Numbered from the stretch's first letter, positions 17,188 to 26,591 are shown. The stretch is DNA of 64,000 nucleotides from Nocardioides alkalitolerans (GCA_038184435.1 CP116227.1:4183501-4247500), one strand, 5' to 3'. Notes: a model not told the origin generated them from the letters alone. Numbers and translations: made by a program.

Positions 17188-18117
17188 GTGACCGACCCCG
17201 GCGAGCCCCGCCTCCTCAGCGCCGCCGACGTCCGTCGGCTCGCCGCGGAGCTCGACCTGCGGCCCACGAAGCAGCGCGGGCAGAACTTCGTCATCGACCC
17301 CAACACGGTGCGGCGCATCGTGCGCGAGTCCGGCGTGGGGGCCGAGGACGTGGTGGTCGAGGTCGGTCCCGGCCTGGGCTCGCTGACGTTGGCGCTGCTG
17401 GGCGCCGTACGCCGCGTCGTCGCCGTCGAGGTCGACCCGCTGCTCGCCGAGCGGTTGCCGGCCACCATCGCCGAGCACGCGCCCGCGCAGGCCGACACCC
17501 TCGAGGTCGTGCTCGCCGACGCGATGCGGGTGGACGAGATCCCCGGACCACCGCCCACCGCGCTCGTGGCCAACCTGCCCTACAACGTGTCGGTCCCGGT
17601 GCTGCTGCACCTCATGGCGCTCCTGCCGTCGCTGGAGCGCGGGCTCGTCATGGTGCAGTCCGAGGTCGCCGACCGCTTGGCCGCGGGGCCGGGCTCGCGC
17701 ATCTACGGCGTGCCGTCGGTGAAGGCGGCCTGGTATGCCGACGTGCGCCGCGCCGGCGCCATCGGTCGCAACGTCTTCTGGCCCGCGCCCAACGTGGACT
17801 CGGGCCTCGTGGCCTGGACGCGCCGCGAGCCCCCCGCTGCCGTCGCCTCCCGCGCGGACGTGTTCCGCGTCGTCGACGCCGCCTTCGCCCAGCGCCGCAA
17901 GACGCTGCGGGCGGCGCTGCGGCCGATGACGGCGGCGTCGGGCGAGGGGGCGGCCGATCGGCTCGAGGCCGCGTTCGCGCAGGCGGGCCTGGCCGCCACG
18001 GTGCGTGGGGAGCAGCTCGAGGTCGAGCAGTTCGCCGCCCTCACCGACGCGCTCGTCGCGACCGGTGCGCTGGTGCCCGCCGACGCGACCGGTCCGACCC
18101 GCGGGAGCCGCGCGTGA
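17188..18117 (+). CDS. rsmA: 16S rRNA (adenine(1518)-N6/adenine(1519)-N6)-dimethyltransferase
   Basis: RsmA (KsgA) dimethylates A1518 and A1519 near the 3' end of 16S rRNA during small-subunit assembly. The 309-residue protein has [12 protein letters not shown] (residues 28-39), the SAM motif [17 protein letters not shown] (about 54-70), acidic VEVDP, and [14 protein letters not shown] (about 129-142), where NLPY is the catalytic motif IV. The GTG is fixed by TAGGGT seven bases upstream. Its TGA overlaps the GTG of ispE, so rsmA-ispE-ABC-F form one operon. A short direct repeat (AGGACCCAGC twice, about 17090-17110) lies upstream. Confidence 0.96.
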   Translation: MTDPGEPRLLSAADVRRLAAELDLRPTKQRGQNFVIDPNTVRRIVRESGVGAEDVVVEVGPGLGSLTLALLGAVRRVVAVEVDPLLAERLPATIAEHAPAQADTLEVVLADAMRVDEIPGPPPTALVANLPYNVSVPVLLHLMALLPSLERGLVMVQSEVADRLAAGPGSRIYGVPSVKAAWYADVRRAGAIGRNVFWPAPNVDSGLVAWTRREPPAAVASRADVFRVVDAAFAQRRKTLRAALRPMTAASGEGAADRLEAAFAQAGLAATVRGEQLEVEQFAALTDALVATGALVPADATGPTRGSRA

Positions 18118-19067
18118 GCAGCCGCAGCCGGGCGACGACGGCGGTGACGGTGCGCGCCCCCGCCAAGATCAACCTCTACCTGGCGGTGGGCGCGGTCCGC
18201 CCCGACGGCTTCCACCCGGTGGCGACGGTCTACCAGGCCATCGGGCTCTACGACGACCTCACCGCCCGCCCCGGCGGCTCGGGCACCAACCCGGTCCGGC
18301 TCGCCCTCCACGCCGCCGACCACGTCGACGCCGGCGCCGTACCGCTCGCCCCGGGCACCAACCTCGTGCACCGCGCCGCGCAGCTCCTCGGCGCGCACCA
18401 CGGGCGGACGCTACGGGCGGACGTCGAGATCGCCAAGGCGGTCCCCGTCGCGGGCGGGCTCGCCGGCGGGTCCGCGGACGCCGCCGCCGCACTCGTGGCG
18501 CTCGACCGCCTCCACGACCTGCGCACCCCGGACGACGCGCTGCTGGCGATCGCGGCCGAGCTGGGCAGCGACGTGCCGTTCTCCCTGCTGGGCGGCACCG
18601 CGGCCGGGGTCGGCCGGGGGGAGCAGGTGACGCCCTACAGCGACCCCGCCATCGCCGACGCCGCCTGGTGGTGGGTCGTCGTGCCGCAGGCGCTCGGGCT
18701 GTCGACGCCGAGCGTCTACCAGCACTTCGACCGGATGCGGCCCGACGCGGAGGAGTCGGTCGTCGTGCCCGACCGCGTCATCGCGGCCCTCGCCTCGCAG
18801 GACCCCGTCACGCTCGCGGCGGTGCTGCACAACGACCTCCAGGCCCCCGCCCTCGACCTCCGTCCCGAGCTGGCCGACGTGCTCGCCGACGGCGAGGCCG
18901 CCGGGGCGCTGCGGGGCATCGTGTCCGGCTCCGGCCCCACCTGCGTCTTCCTCTGCGGCTCGCCCGACGAGGCGCGGGAGGTCGCCGCGCGCCTGCAGGC
19001 GTCGTACGACGTCGTGCTCGTCGCCACCGGCCCGGTGGCCGGTGCCCACCGTGTGGAGTACGTCTGA
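18114..19067 (+). CDS. ispE: 4-diphosphocytidyl-2-C-methyl-D-erythritol kinase
   Basis: IspE phosphorylates CDP-methylerythritol with ATP in the MEP route to isoprenoid precursors. The 317-residue GHMP kinase has [14 protein letters not shown] (residues 13-26), the ATP-binding loop [20 protein letters not shown] (about 112-131), [20 protein letters not shown] and the C-terminal [10 protein letters not shown]. The start GTG overlaps the rsmA stop and the stop overlaps the ATG of the ABC-F gene (TGATG), so all three are coupled. Confidence 0.96.
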   Translation: MSSRSRATTAVTVRAPAKINLYLAVGAVRPDGFHPVATVYQAIGLYDDLTARPGGSGTNPVRLALHAADHVDAGAVPLAPGTNLVHRAAQLLGAHHGRTLRADVEIAKAVPVAGGLAGGSADAAAALVALDRLHDLRTPDDALLAIAAELGSDVPFSLLGGTAAGVGRGEQVTPYSDPAIADAAWWWVVVPQALGLSTPSVYQHFDRMRPDAEESVVVPDRVIAALASQDPVTLAAVLHNDLQAPALDLRPELADVLADGEAAGALRGIVSGSGPTCVFLCGSPDEAREVAARLQASYDVVLVATGPVAGAHRVEYV

Positions 19068-20878
19068 TGGCCGCCCCGAACCTCGTCAACCTCGAGAAGG
19101 TCTCGAAGTCCTTCGGCGTGCGGCCCTTGCTGACGGAGGTCTCGCTCGGCATCGGCGAGGGCCAGCGGATCGGCGTCGTCGGCCGCAACGGCGACGGCAA
19201 GTCGACGCTGCTCAACGTCTTCACGGGCACGGAGGAACCGGACACCGGCCGCGTGTCGCAGACCCGCGGCCTCCTCGTCGGGCACCTGCACCAGGGCGAC
19301 CGGCTCGACGACACCCACTCCGTGCGCGAGGCGGTGCTCGGCGGCAAGGCCGACCACGAGTGGGCCGCCGACGCCACGACGCGCGAGGTCGTCGAGGTGC
19401 TGCTGGCCGGCGTCGAGCTCGACCGGCCCGTCGTGGGGCTGTCCGGCGGCGAGCGGCGGCGCTGCGCGCTGGCGGAACTGCTCCTCGACCAGCACGACCT
19501 GCTCGTGCTCGACGAGCCGACCAACCACCTCGACGTCGAGGCCGTCGCCTGGCTCGCGCAGCACGTCGCGGGGCTTCCGTCGGCGCTCCTCGTCGTCACC
19601 CACGACCGCTGGTTCCTCGACGCCGTCTGCCAGTGGACCTGGGAGGTCCACGACGGGGTCGTGGACGTCTACGAGGGCGGGTACGCCGCGTTCACCCTCG
19701 CCCGCGCCGAGCGCGCCCGCGTGGCCGCCGCGGTCGAGTCGCGGCGGGCCAACCTCGCCCGCAAGGAGCTCGCGTGGCTGCGCCGGGGTGCCCCCGCGCG
19801 CACGTCGAAGCCCAAGTTCCGCATCGACGCCGCCAACGCGCTCATCGAGGACGAGCCGCCGCCGCGCGACACCTTGGCGCTCCAGCGGTTCGCCACCCAG
19901 CGGCTCGGCAAGGACGTCGTCGACCTCGAGCACGTCGACCTGCGCCGGGGCGACCGGATGCTGCTGCGCGACGCCACCTGGCGGCTCGGACCGGGCGACC
20001 GGGTCGGGATCGTCGGTGTCAACGGCGCCGGCAAGACCTCGGTGCTGTCACTGGTCGCGGGGGCGCTCGCTCCGGACGCGGGCAAGGTGAAGCGGGGCCG
20101 CACGGTCGCGCTCGCCCACCTCACCCAGCAGCTCGACGACCTCGACCCCACCGCGCGCGTGCTTCCGATGGTCGAGTCGATCCGCCGGGTGACCACGACG
20201 GCCGACGGCGAGATCACCGCGACGTCCCTGCTCGAGCGGTTCGGCTTCACCGGCGACCGGCTGACCGCCCGGATCGGCGACCTCTCCGGCGGGGAGCGGC
20301 GGCGCTTCCAGCTGCTCTGCCTGCTGCTGGAGGAGCCCAACGTGCTGCTCCTCGACGAGCCCACCAACGACCTCGACATCGAGACCCTGCAGGTGCTCGA
20401 GGACTTCCTCGACGGCTGGCCCGGGACGCTGCTCGTGGTGAGCCACGACCGCTACTTCCTCGAGCGCGCGACCGACTCCGTCTGGGCGCTGCTCGGCGAC
20501 GGGCAGCTGTCGATGCTGCCGCGGGGCGTGGACGAGTACCTCGAGCGCCGCGCCGCGTCGACCTCGGCGAAGGGCGCGCTGCCGGAGTCGCCGGCCGTGG
20601 TCGGTGCTCCCTCGGCGGGTGCTCCCTCGGCGGGTGCTCCCGCCCGCGGGGCCAAGTCCGGCAGCGCCGAGGAGCGCGCCGCCCGGAAGACCGTCGCCCG
20701 TGTGGAGAAGCGCCTCGCGCGGATCGCCGCCGACGAGGCGGCGCTCAACGCCGAGGCCGTCGAGCACGCGGCCGACTACGAGCGTCTCGCCGACATCGGG
20801 GCCCGCCTGCAGGCGCTGGCCGACGAGCGCGAGGAGCTCGAGCTCGAGTGGCTCGAGGCCGCCGAGCTGTTGGGCTGA
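19067..20878 (+). CDS. ABC-F family ATPase
   Basis: ABC-F proteins have two ATPase domains and no membrane part; they act on the ribosome or in DNA handling (Uup). The 603-residue product has Walker A GRNGDGKST (about residues 39-47) and GVNGAGKTS (about 320-328), signatures LSGGERRR twice, and DEPTNHLD and DEPTNDLD. The linker between the domains contains RRGAPARTSKPKFR. After the second domain comes a GAPSAGAPSAGAPA spacer, encoded by a 15-bp repeat, then a charged coiled-coil tail of the Uup type (about 535-603). Position after rsmA-ispE is common in actinobacteria. Confidence 0.92.
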   Translation: MAAPNLVNLEKVSKSFGVRPLLTEVSLGIGEGQRIGVVGRNGDGKSTLLNVFTGTEEPDTGRVSQTRGLLVGHLHQGDRLDDTHSVREAVLGGKADHEWAADATTREVVEVLLAGVELDRPVVGLSGGERRRCALAELLLDQHDLLVLDEPTNHLDVEAVAWLAQHVAGLPSALLVVTHDRWFLDAVCQWTWEVHDGVVDVYEGGYAAFTLARAERARVAAAVESRRANLARKELAWLRRGAPARTSKPKFRIDAANALIEDEPPPRDTLALQRFATQRLGKDVVDLEHVDLRRGDRMLLRDATWRLGPGDRVGIVGVNGAGKTSVLSLVAGALAPDAGKVKRGRTVALAHLTQQLDDLDPTARVLPMVESIRRVTTTADGEITATSLLERFGFTGDRLTARIGDLSGGERRRFQLLCLLLEEPNVLLLDEPTNDLDIETLQVLEDFLDGWPGTLLVVSHDRYFLERATDSVWALLGDGQLSMLPRGVDEYLERRAASTSAKGALPESPAVVGAPSAGAPSAGAPARGAKSGSAEERAARKTVARVEKRLARIAADEAALNAEAVEHAADYERLADIGARLQALADEREELELEWLEAAELLG

Positions 20879-20882
20879 GGTG

Positions 20883-20930
20883 GGGCTCGGCTGGGCTGGG
20901 CTCGGCTGGGCTCGGCTGGGCTCGGCTGGG
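20883..20930 (+). repeat. Tandem 10-bp repeat (CTCGGCTGGG)
   Basis: Four CTCGGCTGGG units, one separated by a 5-bp GCTGG insertion, follow directly after the ABC-F stop codon. Units are too short and too close for a CRISPR array. The array probably arose by slippage. Confidence 0.85.
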
Positions 20931-20932
20931 AT

Positions 20933-20994
20933 GCGAAATGTGCGGCCGGGACATCGCCGGCCGTCCGGGAGCCGCACCGACGTCCCAGTTTCGC
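20933..20994. repeat. Bulged hairpin after ABC-F gene
   Basis: GCGAAA (20933-20938) pairs with TTTCGC (20989-20994), and GTGCGGC (20940-20946) with GCCGCAC (20971-20977). The left end contains TGCGAAATGTGC, found also at 2102-2113. It may terminate the rsmA-ispE-ABC-F operon. Confidence 0.55.
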
Positions 20995-21195
20995 GACTCC
21001 TCTCGGACCGGCCCCGACCAACGCCGTGCCGCATCCGCGGCCCCGTCAGGCGTCCTCGCGGAAGATCCAGGGCAGCGGGTGGACCGGATCCTCCGCGGCC
21101 CGTCGGTCGGCCAGCTGTGGAGGACGCCGCTCACATCGCGTCCTGGGGATGACTCGCGGGCCGGTTCGCAGCGTACTGGCGAGGGTTGAAGCATC
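20995..21195. other. Non-coding stretch between ABC-F gene and tamR
   Basis: Between the bulged hairpin and the second compound palindrome I see no credible gene, promoter or RNA. The short open frames here have neither ribosome binding sites nor family likeness. Confidence 0.6.
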
Positions 21196-21259
21196 AACAC
21201 GCCGCTTTGACCATCAACGTTGATGGTCAAAGCGGCGTGTTCCCCGGCTAGCCGGGGAA
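21196..21259. repeat. Compound palindrome, copy 2
   Basis: A perfect 46-bp palindrome (21196-21241) with core GACCATCAACGTTGATGGTC runs into a second perfect palindrome, TTCCCCGGCTAGCCGGGGAA (21240-21259). Core, order and the following AAGTGCCGGCCCCC match copy 1 at 13680-13778. Within the core, arm bases that differ from copy 1 differ on both arms, so pairing is kept. It lies just beyond the 3' end of tamR. Confidence 0.9.
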
Positions 21260-21272
21260 AGTGCCGGCCCCC

Positions 21273-21758
21273 TCAGCGGAACGGCCGCATGAGCTCCCGC
21301 AGCAACCCGGCGAGCGCGTCGCGCTCGTCGGCGGGGAGCTCGGCGAGCAGGGCGGCCTCGGCGGCGACGAGCGCGGCGAACGCGTTGTCGACGGCCGCCT
21401 TGCCCTCCGCCGCGAGCCGCACGAGCACGCCGCGGCGGTCGTGGGGGTCGGGGAGGCGCTCGACGAGGCCGCGGGACACGAGGCGGTCGACGCGGTTGGT
21501 CATCGTCCCGCTCGTCACCAGCGTCTCGCGCAGGAGGCGGCCGGGGGAGAGCTCGTAGGGCTCACCCGCACGGCGGAGGGCGGCGAGCACGTCGAACTCC
21601 CACGTCTCGATGCCGTGCTCCGCGAACGCTCGGCGCCGGGCGAGGTCGAGGTGCTTGGAGAGCCGGCTGATCCGGCTGAAGACCTCGACGGGGCCGAGGT
21701 CGAGGTCGGGCCGCTCGCGCGCCCACGCCTCCACCAGGTCGTCCACCTCGTCCCGCAT
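21273..21758 (-). CDS. tamR: MarR-family regulator, TamR type
   Basis: The 161-residue product is a MarR-type winged-helix repressor: LSPGRLLRETLVTSGTMTNRVDRLVSRGLV (recognition helix and neighbours) and the wing DPHDRRGVLVRL, with an N-terminal helix before the domain as in UrtR/TamR proteins. In Streptomyces coelicolor TamR controls the divergent trans-aconitate methyltransferase gene; here the next divergent gene is also tam. The ATG at 21758 is chosen because TACGAT lies six bases upstream. A 16-bp palindrome between the two genes is the probable operator. Ligands reported for TamR are citrate-cycle acids. Confidence 0.85.
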   Translation of the reverse strand: MRDEVDDLVEAWARERPDLDLGPVEVFSRISRLSKHLDLARRRAFAEHGIETWEFDVLAALRRAGEPYELSPGRLLRETLVTSGTMTNRVDRLVSRGLVERLPDPHDRRGVLVRLAAEGKAAVDNAFAALVAAEAALLAELPADERDALAGLLRELMRPFR

Positions 21759-21764
21759 GGCGGC

Positions 21765-21770
21765 ATCGTA
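21765..21770 (-). promoter_or_regulatory. -10 element of leaderless tamR
   Basis: Minus-strand TACGAT lies six bases before the ATG at 21758. Confidence 0.6.
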
Positions 21771-21783
21771 GCCGCGATCGAGA

Positions 21784-21799
21784 ATCTTGACATCAAGAT
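21784..21799. promoter_or_regulatory. Probable TamR operator
   Basis: ATCTTGACATCAAGAT is an inverted repeat with 7-bp arms, matching the TTGA/TCAA style of MarR operators. It lies between the divergent tamR and tam starts, just upstream of the tamR -10. Confidence 0.65.
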
Positions 21800-21822
21800 G
21801 TTTCGGGTGGACCGTGGTCGGC

Positions 21823-22632
21823 ATGGCCTGGGACCCGAGCGACTACCTGACCTACGCCGACGAGCGCGGCCGTCCGTACGGCGAGCTCCTCGCCCGCGTC
21901 GCCGTGGAGCCCGACCGGGTCCGGCGCGTCGTCGACCTCGGGTGCGGCCCCGGCAACCTCACGGCGCTGCTCGGCCGCCGCTGGCCCGACGCCGCCGTCG
22001 TCGGTGTCGACTCCTCGCCCGAGATGCTCGAGCGCGCCCGTCGCGACCACGCCGACGTGCCCGGGCTCTCCTTCGCACTCGGTGACGTCCGCACGTGGAC
22101 CGCGACGGCCCCCGTCGACGTGGTGGTCTCCAACGCGACGTACCAGTGGGTGCCGGGGCACCTCGACCTGCTGCCGGGCCTGCTCGCGCAGGTCGCGCCC
22201 GGGGGCACGCTGGCGTTCTCGGTGCCGGGCAACTTCGACGAGCCGAGCCACGTGCTGCGCCGCGAGCTGGCGGCGACCGCGCCGTACGCCATGTTCACCG
22301 CCGGCGTCGCCGACCCCGCGGCGCACGACGCGGCGACGTACCTCGGCGTGCTCGCCGCCGCGGGCGCCGAGGTCGACGCGTGGGAGACCACCTACCTGCA
22401 CGTGCTCCGCGGCGATGACCCTGTGTTGACGTGGATCGCCTCGACCGGCGCCCGACCGACGCTCGAGGCGCTGCCCGCGGACCTGCGGGCACGGTTCCGG
22501 GCGGAGCTGGGGGAGCTGCTGCGGGCGGCGTACCCCACCACGGAGGTCGGCGGCGAGCCCGCCGTCGTGCTGCCCTTCCGGCGGGTGTTCGTGGTCGCGA
22601 GGCGTGTGGACGGCGTGGTTACCGAGCAGTAA
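21823..22632 (+). CDS. tam: Trans-aconitate 2-methyltransferase
   Basis: Tam methylates trans-aconitate, a by-product of citrate-cycle cis-aconitate that inhibits aconitase. The 269-residue SAM-dependent enzyme has VVDLGCGPGNLTALL (motif I, about residues 36-50), VGVDSSPEML, SNATYQWVPGH (about 104-114), the Tam hallmark, and APGGTLAFSVPGNFDEPSH. The ATG at 21823 gives the usual family length. Divergence from a TamR-type gene with an operator in between supports this assignment. Its TAA stop forms the first bases of the next gene's -10. Confidence 0.9.
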   Translation: MAWDPSDYLTYADERGRPYGELLARVAVEPDRVRRVVDLGCGPGNLTALLGRRWPDAAVVGVDSSPEMLERARRDHADVPGLSFALGDVRTWTATAPVDVVVSNATYQWVPGHLDLLPGLLAQVAPGGTLAFSVPGNFDEPSHVLRRELAATAPYAMFTAGVADPAAHDAATYLGVLAAAGAEVDAWETTYLHVLRGDDPVLTWIASTGARPTLEALPADLRARFRAELGELLRAAYPTTEVGGEPAVVLPFRRVFVVARRVDGVVTEQ

Positions 22633-22635
22633 GGT
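22630..22635 (+). promoter_or_regulatory. -10 element of the hotdog gene, overlapping the tam stop
   Basis: TAAGGT begins with the TAA stop codon of tam and lies seven bases before the ATG at 22643. Confidence 0.5.
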
Positions 22636-22642
22636 TCGCGTC

Positions 22643-23122
22643 ATGTCCGCCGTGCTGAACCTCTGGAAGCAGACCACGCAGCTGCCCGTCGTCGGGTCCC
22701 TCGTGGGGAAGCGAGTGTTCTCGCTGGCGTTCGCGCAGAAGGCGCCCTACTTCGCGACGATCCGGCCGCGCTTCACCGAGCTGCGGCCCAACTACGCCGA
22801 GCTGCTCATCCCGAAGCGCCGCGGCGTGCACAACCACATCGGCACGGTGCACGCGATCGCGCTGTGCAACGGGCTCGAGGCCGCGATGGGCGCGCTCGCG
22901 GAGGCCACCATCCCTGCGGACAAGCGCTGGATCCCCAAGGGCATGGACGTGGCCTACACGGCCAAGGCCGACAGCGACATCCGGTGCATCGCCGAGACCG
23001 ACCCGGAGCAGTGGACGGGCGACGACCCCGACCTGCCGGTGCGCGTGCGCGGCGTGCGGGCCGACGGCGAGGTCGTCATCGAGGGCGTCATCCGCCTCTG
23101 GGTGACGCCGAAGAAGCGCTGA
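22643..23122 (+). CDS. DUF4442 hotdog-fold protein
   Basis: The 159-residue protein looks like the DUF4442 branch of hotdog thioesterases: VRPRFTELRPNYAELLIPKRRGVHNHIGTVHAIALCN carries the central hotdog helix with the NHIGTVH segment (about residues 55-61). RWIPKGMDVAYTAKA and a C-terminal VEGVIRLWVTPKK strand follow. Acyl-CoA or acyl-carrier thioester hydrolysis is possible, but no substrate can be named. It is next to tam but probably has its own leaderless promoter. The IDs rest on pattern only. Confidence 0.75.
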   Translation: MSAVLNLWKQTTQLPVVGSLVGKRVFSLAFAQKAPYFATIRPRFTELRPNYAELLIPKRRGVHNHIGTVHAIALCNGLEAAMGALAEATIPADKRWIPKGMDVAYTAKADSDIRCIAETDPEQWTGDDPDLPVRVRGVRADGEVVIEGVIRLWVTPKKR

Positions 23123-23167
23123 GCCCTCCGGCGTCGCCCGCAGCGCCCGCCCGCTGGCGGGTCGCGC

Positions 23168-24019
23168 TCAGACCGTGCGCTGGTCGGCCGTGCCCACGGC
23201 CGACACCTCCAGCTGCTTCTTCTCGCCGACGAAGCGTCGCTGCACGACGTTGGCGAGCGCGGTGAGCAGCAGGTTGAGCACGAGGTAGATGGCCGCGATG
23301 ACGATGAACACGGGCACGTGGTTCTGGAACTCCAGGTAGAGCGGCCGCGCGAGCGCGGTCAGGCCGGGTGCGGCGATCGCGTAGCCCAGGCTCGTGTCCT
23401 TCAGCGTCACCACGCACTGGCTGATGATCGCCGGGATCATGATCTTGACGGCCTGCGGCAGCAGGATGATCCAGACGACCTGCGTCTTGCGCATGCCGAT
23501 GGCGTACGCCGCTTCCGCCTGCCCCGACGGCACCGCCAGGATGCCCGCGCGGAACACCTCGGCGAGCACGGCGCCGTTGTAGAGCGACAGCGCCCACACG
23601 ACGCACCAGAACGGGCCGGAGTCCCCGTTGTAGATGCCGTAGACCGAGAAGAAGAAGATCATCAGCATCAGCACGGGCACCGCGCGGAAGAACTCGACGA
23701 GAGCCCACGACGGGACCCGCACGACGGCGTGGTCCGACAGCTTGCCGATGCCGAGCACGAGACCGAGGACGACGGCGCCGACGATGCCGCCGGCCGCCAT
23801 CTTCAGGGTCTCGAGCACACCGTCGACGAGGATGCGCTCCAGGTAGGCGGGGGTCACGAAGACCTCCCACTTGTCGCCCTCGAGCTGCCCGCTCGAGGCG
23901 AGGCGCCAGGCCACCACCGCGAGGACGGCGACGAGTCCGACGATCGTCAGGACCGTGTAGAGACGGTGCCGCCGGACGGTCTTCGGGCCGGGGGCGTCGA
24001 ACAGGACACTCGTGCTCAT
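23168..24019 (-). CDS. gluD: Glutamate ABC transporter permease GluD
   Basis: This 283-residue inner-membrane permease belongs to the His/Glu/Gln/Arg/opine family. It has a roughly 50-residue cytoplasmic N-terminus, about five membrane segments, and the EAA loop EVFRAGILAVPSGQAEAAYAIGM, where the ATPase docks. It is last in a gluA-B-C-D transcript; its ATG overlaps the GluC stop (ATGA). With GluC it should form a heterodimeric pore for glutamate uptake. The substrate is inferred from the operon order, which is that of the corynebacterial glutamate system. Confidence 0.88.
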   Translation of the reverse strand: MSTSVLFDAPGPKTVRRHRLYTVLTIVGLVAVLAVVAWRLASSGQLEGDKWEVFVTPAYLERILVDGVLETLKMAAGGIVGAVVLGLVLGIGKLSDHAVVRVPSWALVEFFRAVPVLMLMIFFFSVYGIYNGDSGPFWCVVWALSLYNGAVLAEVFRAGILAVPSGQAEAAYAIGMRKTQVVWIILLPQAVKIMIPAIISQCVVTLKDTSLGYAIAAPGLTALARPLYLEFQNHVPVFIVIAAIYLVLNLLLTALANVVQRRFVGEKKQLEVSAVGTADQRTV

Positions 24020-24714
24020 CGCGCGACCCTCCAACGTCGTTCCATGCGGTTGCTGGCGAAGGACACGATCTCGACGAGCAGCACGAAGCCGCCGGCGAAC
24101 ACCGCGAGCAGCCACCACCGGTCGCCGGGGTTGGCGTCGGTGAGCTGCTTGAGCTGGTAGGCCGTCTCGAGCACCGTGATGGCGATCGCCACCGTCGTGT
24201 TCTTCAGCAGCGCGATCTGGGTGCTCGCCAGCGGCGGCAGCGCGGCGCGGAAGGCCTGGGGCAGCACCACCTGGCGCATGACGCCGGAGAACGGCAGGCC
24301 GATCGCCCGGGCCGCCTCGGCCTGGCCCACCGGCACGGCGTTGATGCCGGAGCGGATGGCCTCGCAGACGAAGCAGGACGTGTAGAGCGTCAGGCCGACG
24401 ACCGCCGTGGCGAACGCGTTGGTCATGCGGATGTCGCCCCACCCGGTGGGGATGACGATGTCGACGAACCGGAAGGTCACGCCGATCTTCGGTCCCGCGT
24501 AGTACAGGAACAGCAGCACGACCAGGAGCGGGATGTTCCGCACCGACGTGACGTAGACGCCTGCGGCGCGGCGCATGATCGCCACCGGTCCGACGCGCAG
24601 GGCCGCCAGGAACGTGCCGAGCAGGAGCGAGCCGATGCCGGAGACGACGAACAGCAGGATCGCGGTGACGAAGCTGATGACGATCGCCTGGTAGTTCTCG
24701 GTGATCGCGGTCAT
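24016..24714 (-). CDS. gluC: Glutamate ABC transporter permease GluC
   Basis: The 232-residue permease starts MTAITENYQAIVISFVTAIL and has about five membrane helices. The EAA loop is EAIRSGINAVPVGQAEAARAIGLPFSGVMRQVVLPQA (about residues 118-154), with STQIALLKNTTVAIAI before the last helices, as in GlnP/GluC. It is coupled to gluD through ATGA. A GC-rich hairpin separates it from gluB. Confidence 0.9.
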   Translation of the reverse strand: MTAITENYQAIVISFVTAILLFVVSGIGSLLLGTFLAALRVGPVAIMRRAAGVYVTSVRNIPLLVVLLFLYYAGPKIGVTFRFVDIVIPTGWGDIRMTNAFATAVVGLTLYTSCFVCEAIRSGINAVPVGQAEAARAIGLPFSGVMRQVVLPQAFRAALPPLASTQIALLKNTTVAIAITVLETAYQLKQLTDANPGDRWWLLAVFAGGFVLLVEIVSFASNRMERRWRVAR

Positions 24715-24749
24715 GCGGCTCCTCGGGGGTCAGGGCCTCGGCGCCCACC

Positions 24750-24780
24750 GGCCCGGGACGACGCAGCGCCGTCCCGGGCC
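24750..24780. terminator. Intercistronic hairpin between gluB and gluC
   Basis: GGCCCGGGACG (24750-24760) pairs perfectly with CGTCCCGGGCC (24770-24780). Lying inside the operon, it probably lets some transcripts stop after the binding-protein gene, raising GluB over the permeases. Confidence 0.7.
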
Positions 24781-24802
24781 AGCGGCCGCAGGGGGAGGTG
24801 GA

Positions 24803-25708
24803 TCAGGAGCAGGAGTCGAGCGTCGGGGGCTCGGGGGTCTCGGCACCGGAGGCGCCCAGGGTCTCCTCGAAGGCGTCCGCCCACGAGCCGTCCTCGAACG
24901 ACTCCTCGAGCACACCGTTGATCCACTCGCACATCTCGGGGCGCTCGAGGCTGTAGCCGATGCCGATGCGCTCCTCGGAGAACTCGTCGCCGACGACCTT
25001 GAGCGCGCCGTCGTACTGCGCCGCGAGGCCCAGCAGGATCGAGCCGTCGGTCGACATGGCGGGCACGGTGCCGTCCGCGACCTGCTCGGCGCAGAGGCTG
25101 TAGGTGTCGGCGGGGACGCCGACCGCGCCGGCCTCGGTGACGTTCTCGAGCGAGGTCGAGCCGGAGGCCGAGCAGACCTCCTGGCCCTGGAGGTCCTCGA
25201 TCGACTCGACGTCGCTGTCCTCGGGCACGAGCACCTGCTGGCCGGTGAGGAAGTAGGGACCCGCCTGGCCGACGAGCTCACGGCGCGCGTCGGTGATCGA
25301 GTACGACGCGGCGACCAGGTCGACGCGGCCCGACTGCAGGTAGGGCTCGCGGTTGTCGGAGATGGTCTCCTCGTAGGTCACCTTGCTGGTGTCGTCCGGG
25401 TCGATGCACAGGTCGGCGATGAGCAGCTTCGCGATCGCGACGTCGAAGCCGCGCGGCAGGTCGTCGTTGGTGCCCTTGAAGCCGAGGCCCGGCTGGTCGA
25501 AGCGCACGCCCACGTTGATCTCGCCCGCGTCGGCGAGCTCGGCCATGCGCGAGCCCTCCTCGAACTTGCCGTCGCAGTCGTCGTCGGCCTCGACGGTGGT
25601 GTCGGCACCGCCCACGGCGTCGTCGTCGCTGCCGGCGTCGCCGCAGGCCGCCAGGGACGCGGCGAGCACCACGCCCGAAGCCGCGGCCATCATCCTCTTG
25701 AGTCGCAT
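24803..25708 (-). CDS. gluB: Glutamate-binding lipoprotein GluB
   Basis: The 301-residue extracytoplasmic binding protein has a lipoprotein signal (MRLKRMMAAASGVVLAASLA, lipobox LAAC, Cys22). The solute-binding domain follows: INVGVRFDQPGLGFKG, GFDVAIAKLLI and SGRVDLVAASYSITDARREL match the type 3 amino-acid family, and a cysteine pair is likely near IADLC. The C-terminus is Pro/Glu-rich. GAGGAGGAA lies before the ATG. It feeds ligand to the GluC-GluD channel. Confidence 0.92.
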   Translation of the reverse strand: MRLKRMMAAASGVVLAASLAACGDAGSDDDAVGGADTTVEADDDCDGKFEEGSRMAELADAGEINVGVRFDQPGLGFKGTNDDLPRGFDVAIAKLLIADLCIDPDDTSKVTYEETISDNREPYLQSGRVDLVAASYSITDARRELVGQAGPYFLTGQQVLVPEDSDVESIEDLQGQEVCSASGSTSLENVTEAGAVGVPADTYSLCAEQVADGTVPAMSTDGSILLGLAAQYDGALKVVGDEFSEERIGIGYSLERPEMCEWINGVLEESFEDGSWADAFEETLGASGAETPEPPTLDSCS

Positions 25709-25720
25709 CTGTTCCTCCTC

Positions 25721-25740
25721 GCTCCCCCTCGGTGGGGAGC
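25721..25740. other. Small hairpin upstream of gluB
   Basis: GCTCCCC (25721-25727) pairs with GGGGAGC (25734-25740) just before the gluB ribosome binding site. It could stabilise the processed gluB message. Confidence 0.4.
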
Positions 25741-25800
25741 AGATCGATCCGGTGGGTGGGTCCCGGCGCAGGGAACGCGCCGGATCAGGTCAGGTGCAGG

Positions 25801-26577
<777 letters not shown>

Positions 26578-26585
26578 GGCGCTGG

Positions 26586-26591
26586 AACCTA
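26586..26591 (-). promoter_or_regulatory. -10 element of the gluABCD operon
   Basis: Minus-strand TAGGTT lies eight bases before the gluA ATG. Confidence 0.45.

Noticed and set aside
20883..20930. CRISPR-like array
   Set aside because: The units are 10 bp, adjacent, with no spacers and no cas genes nearby.
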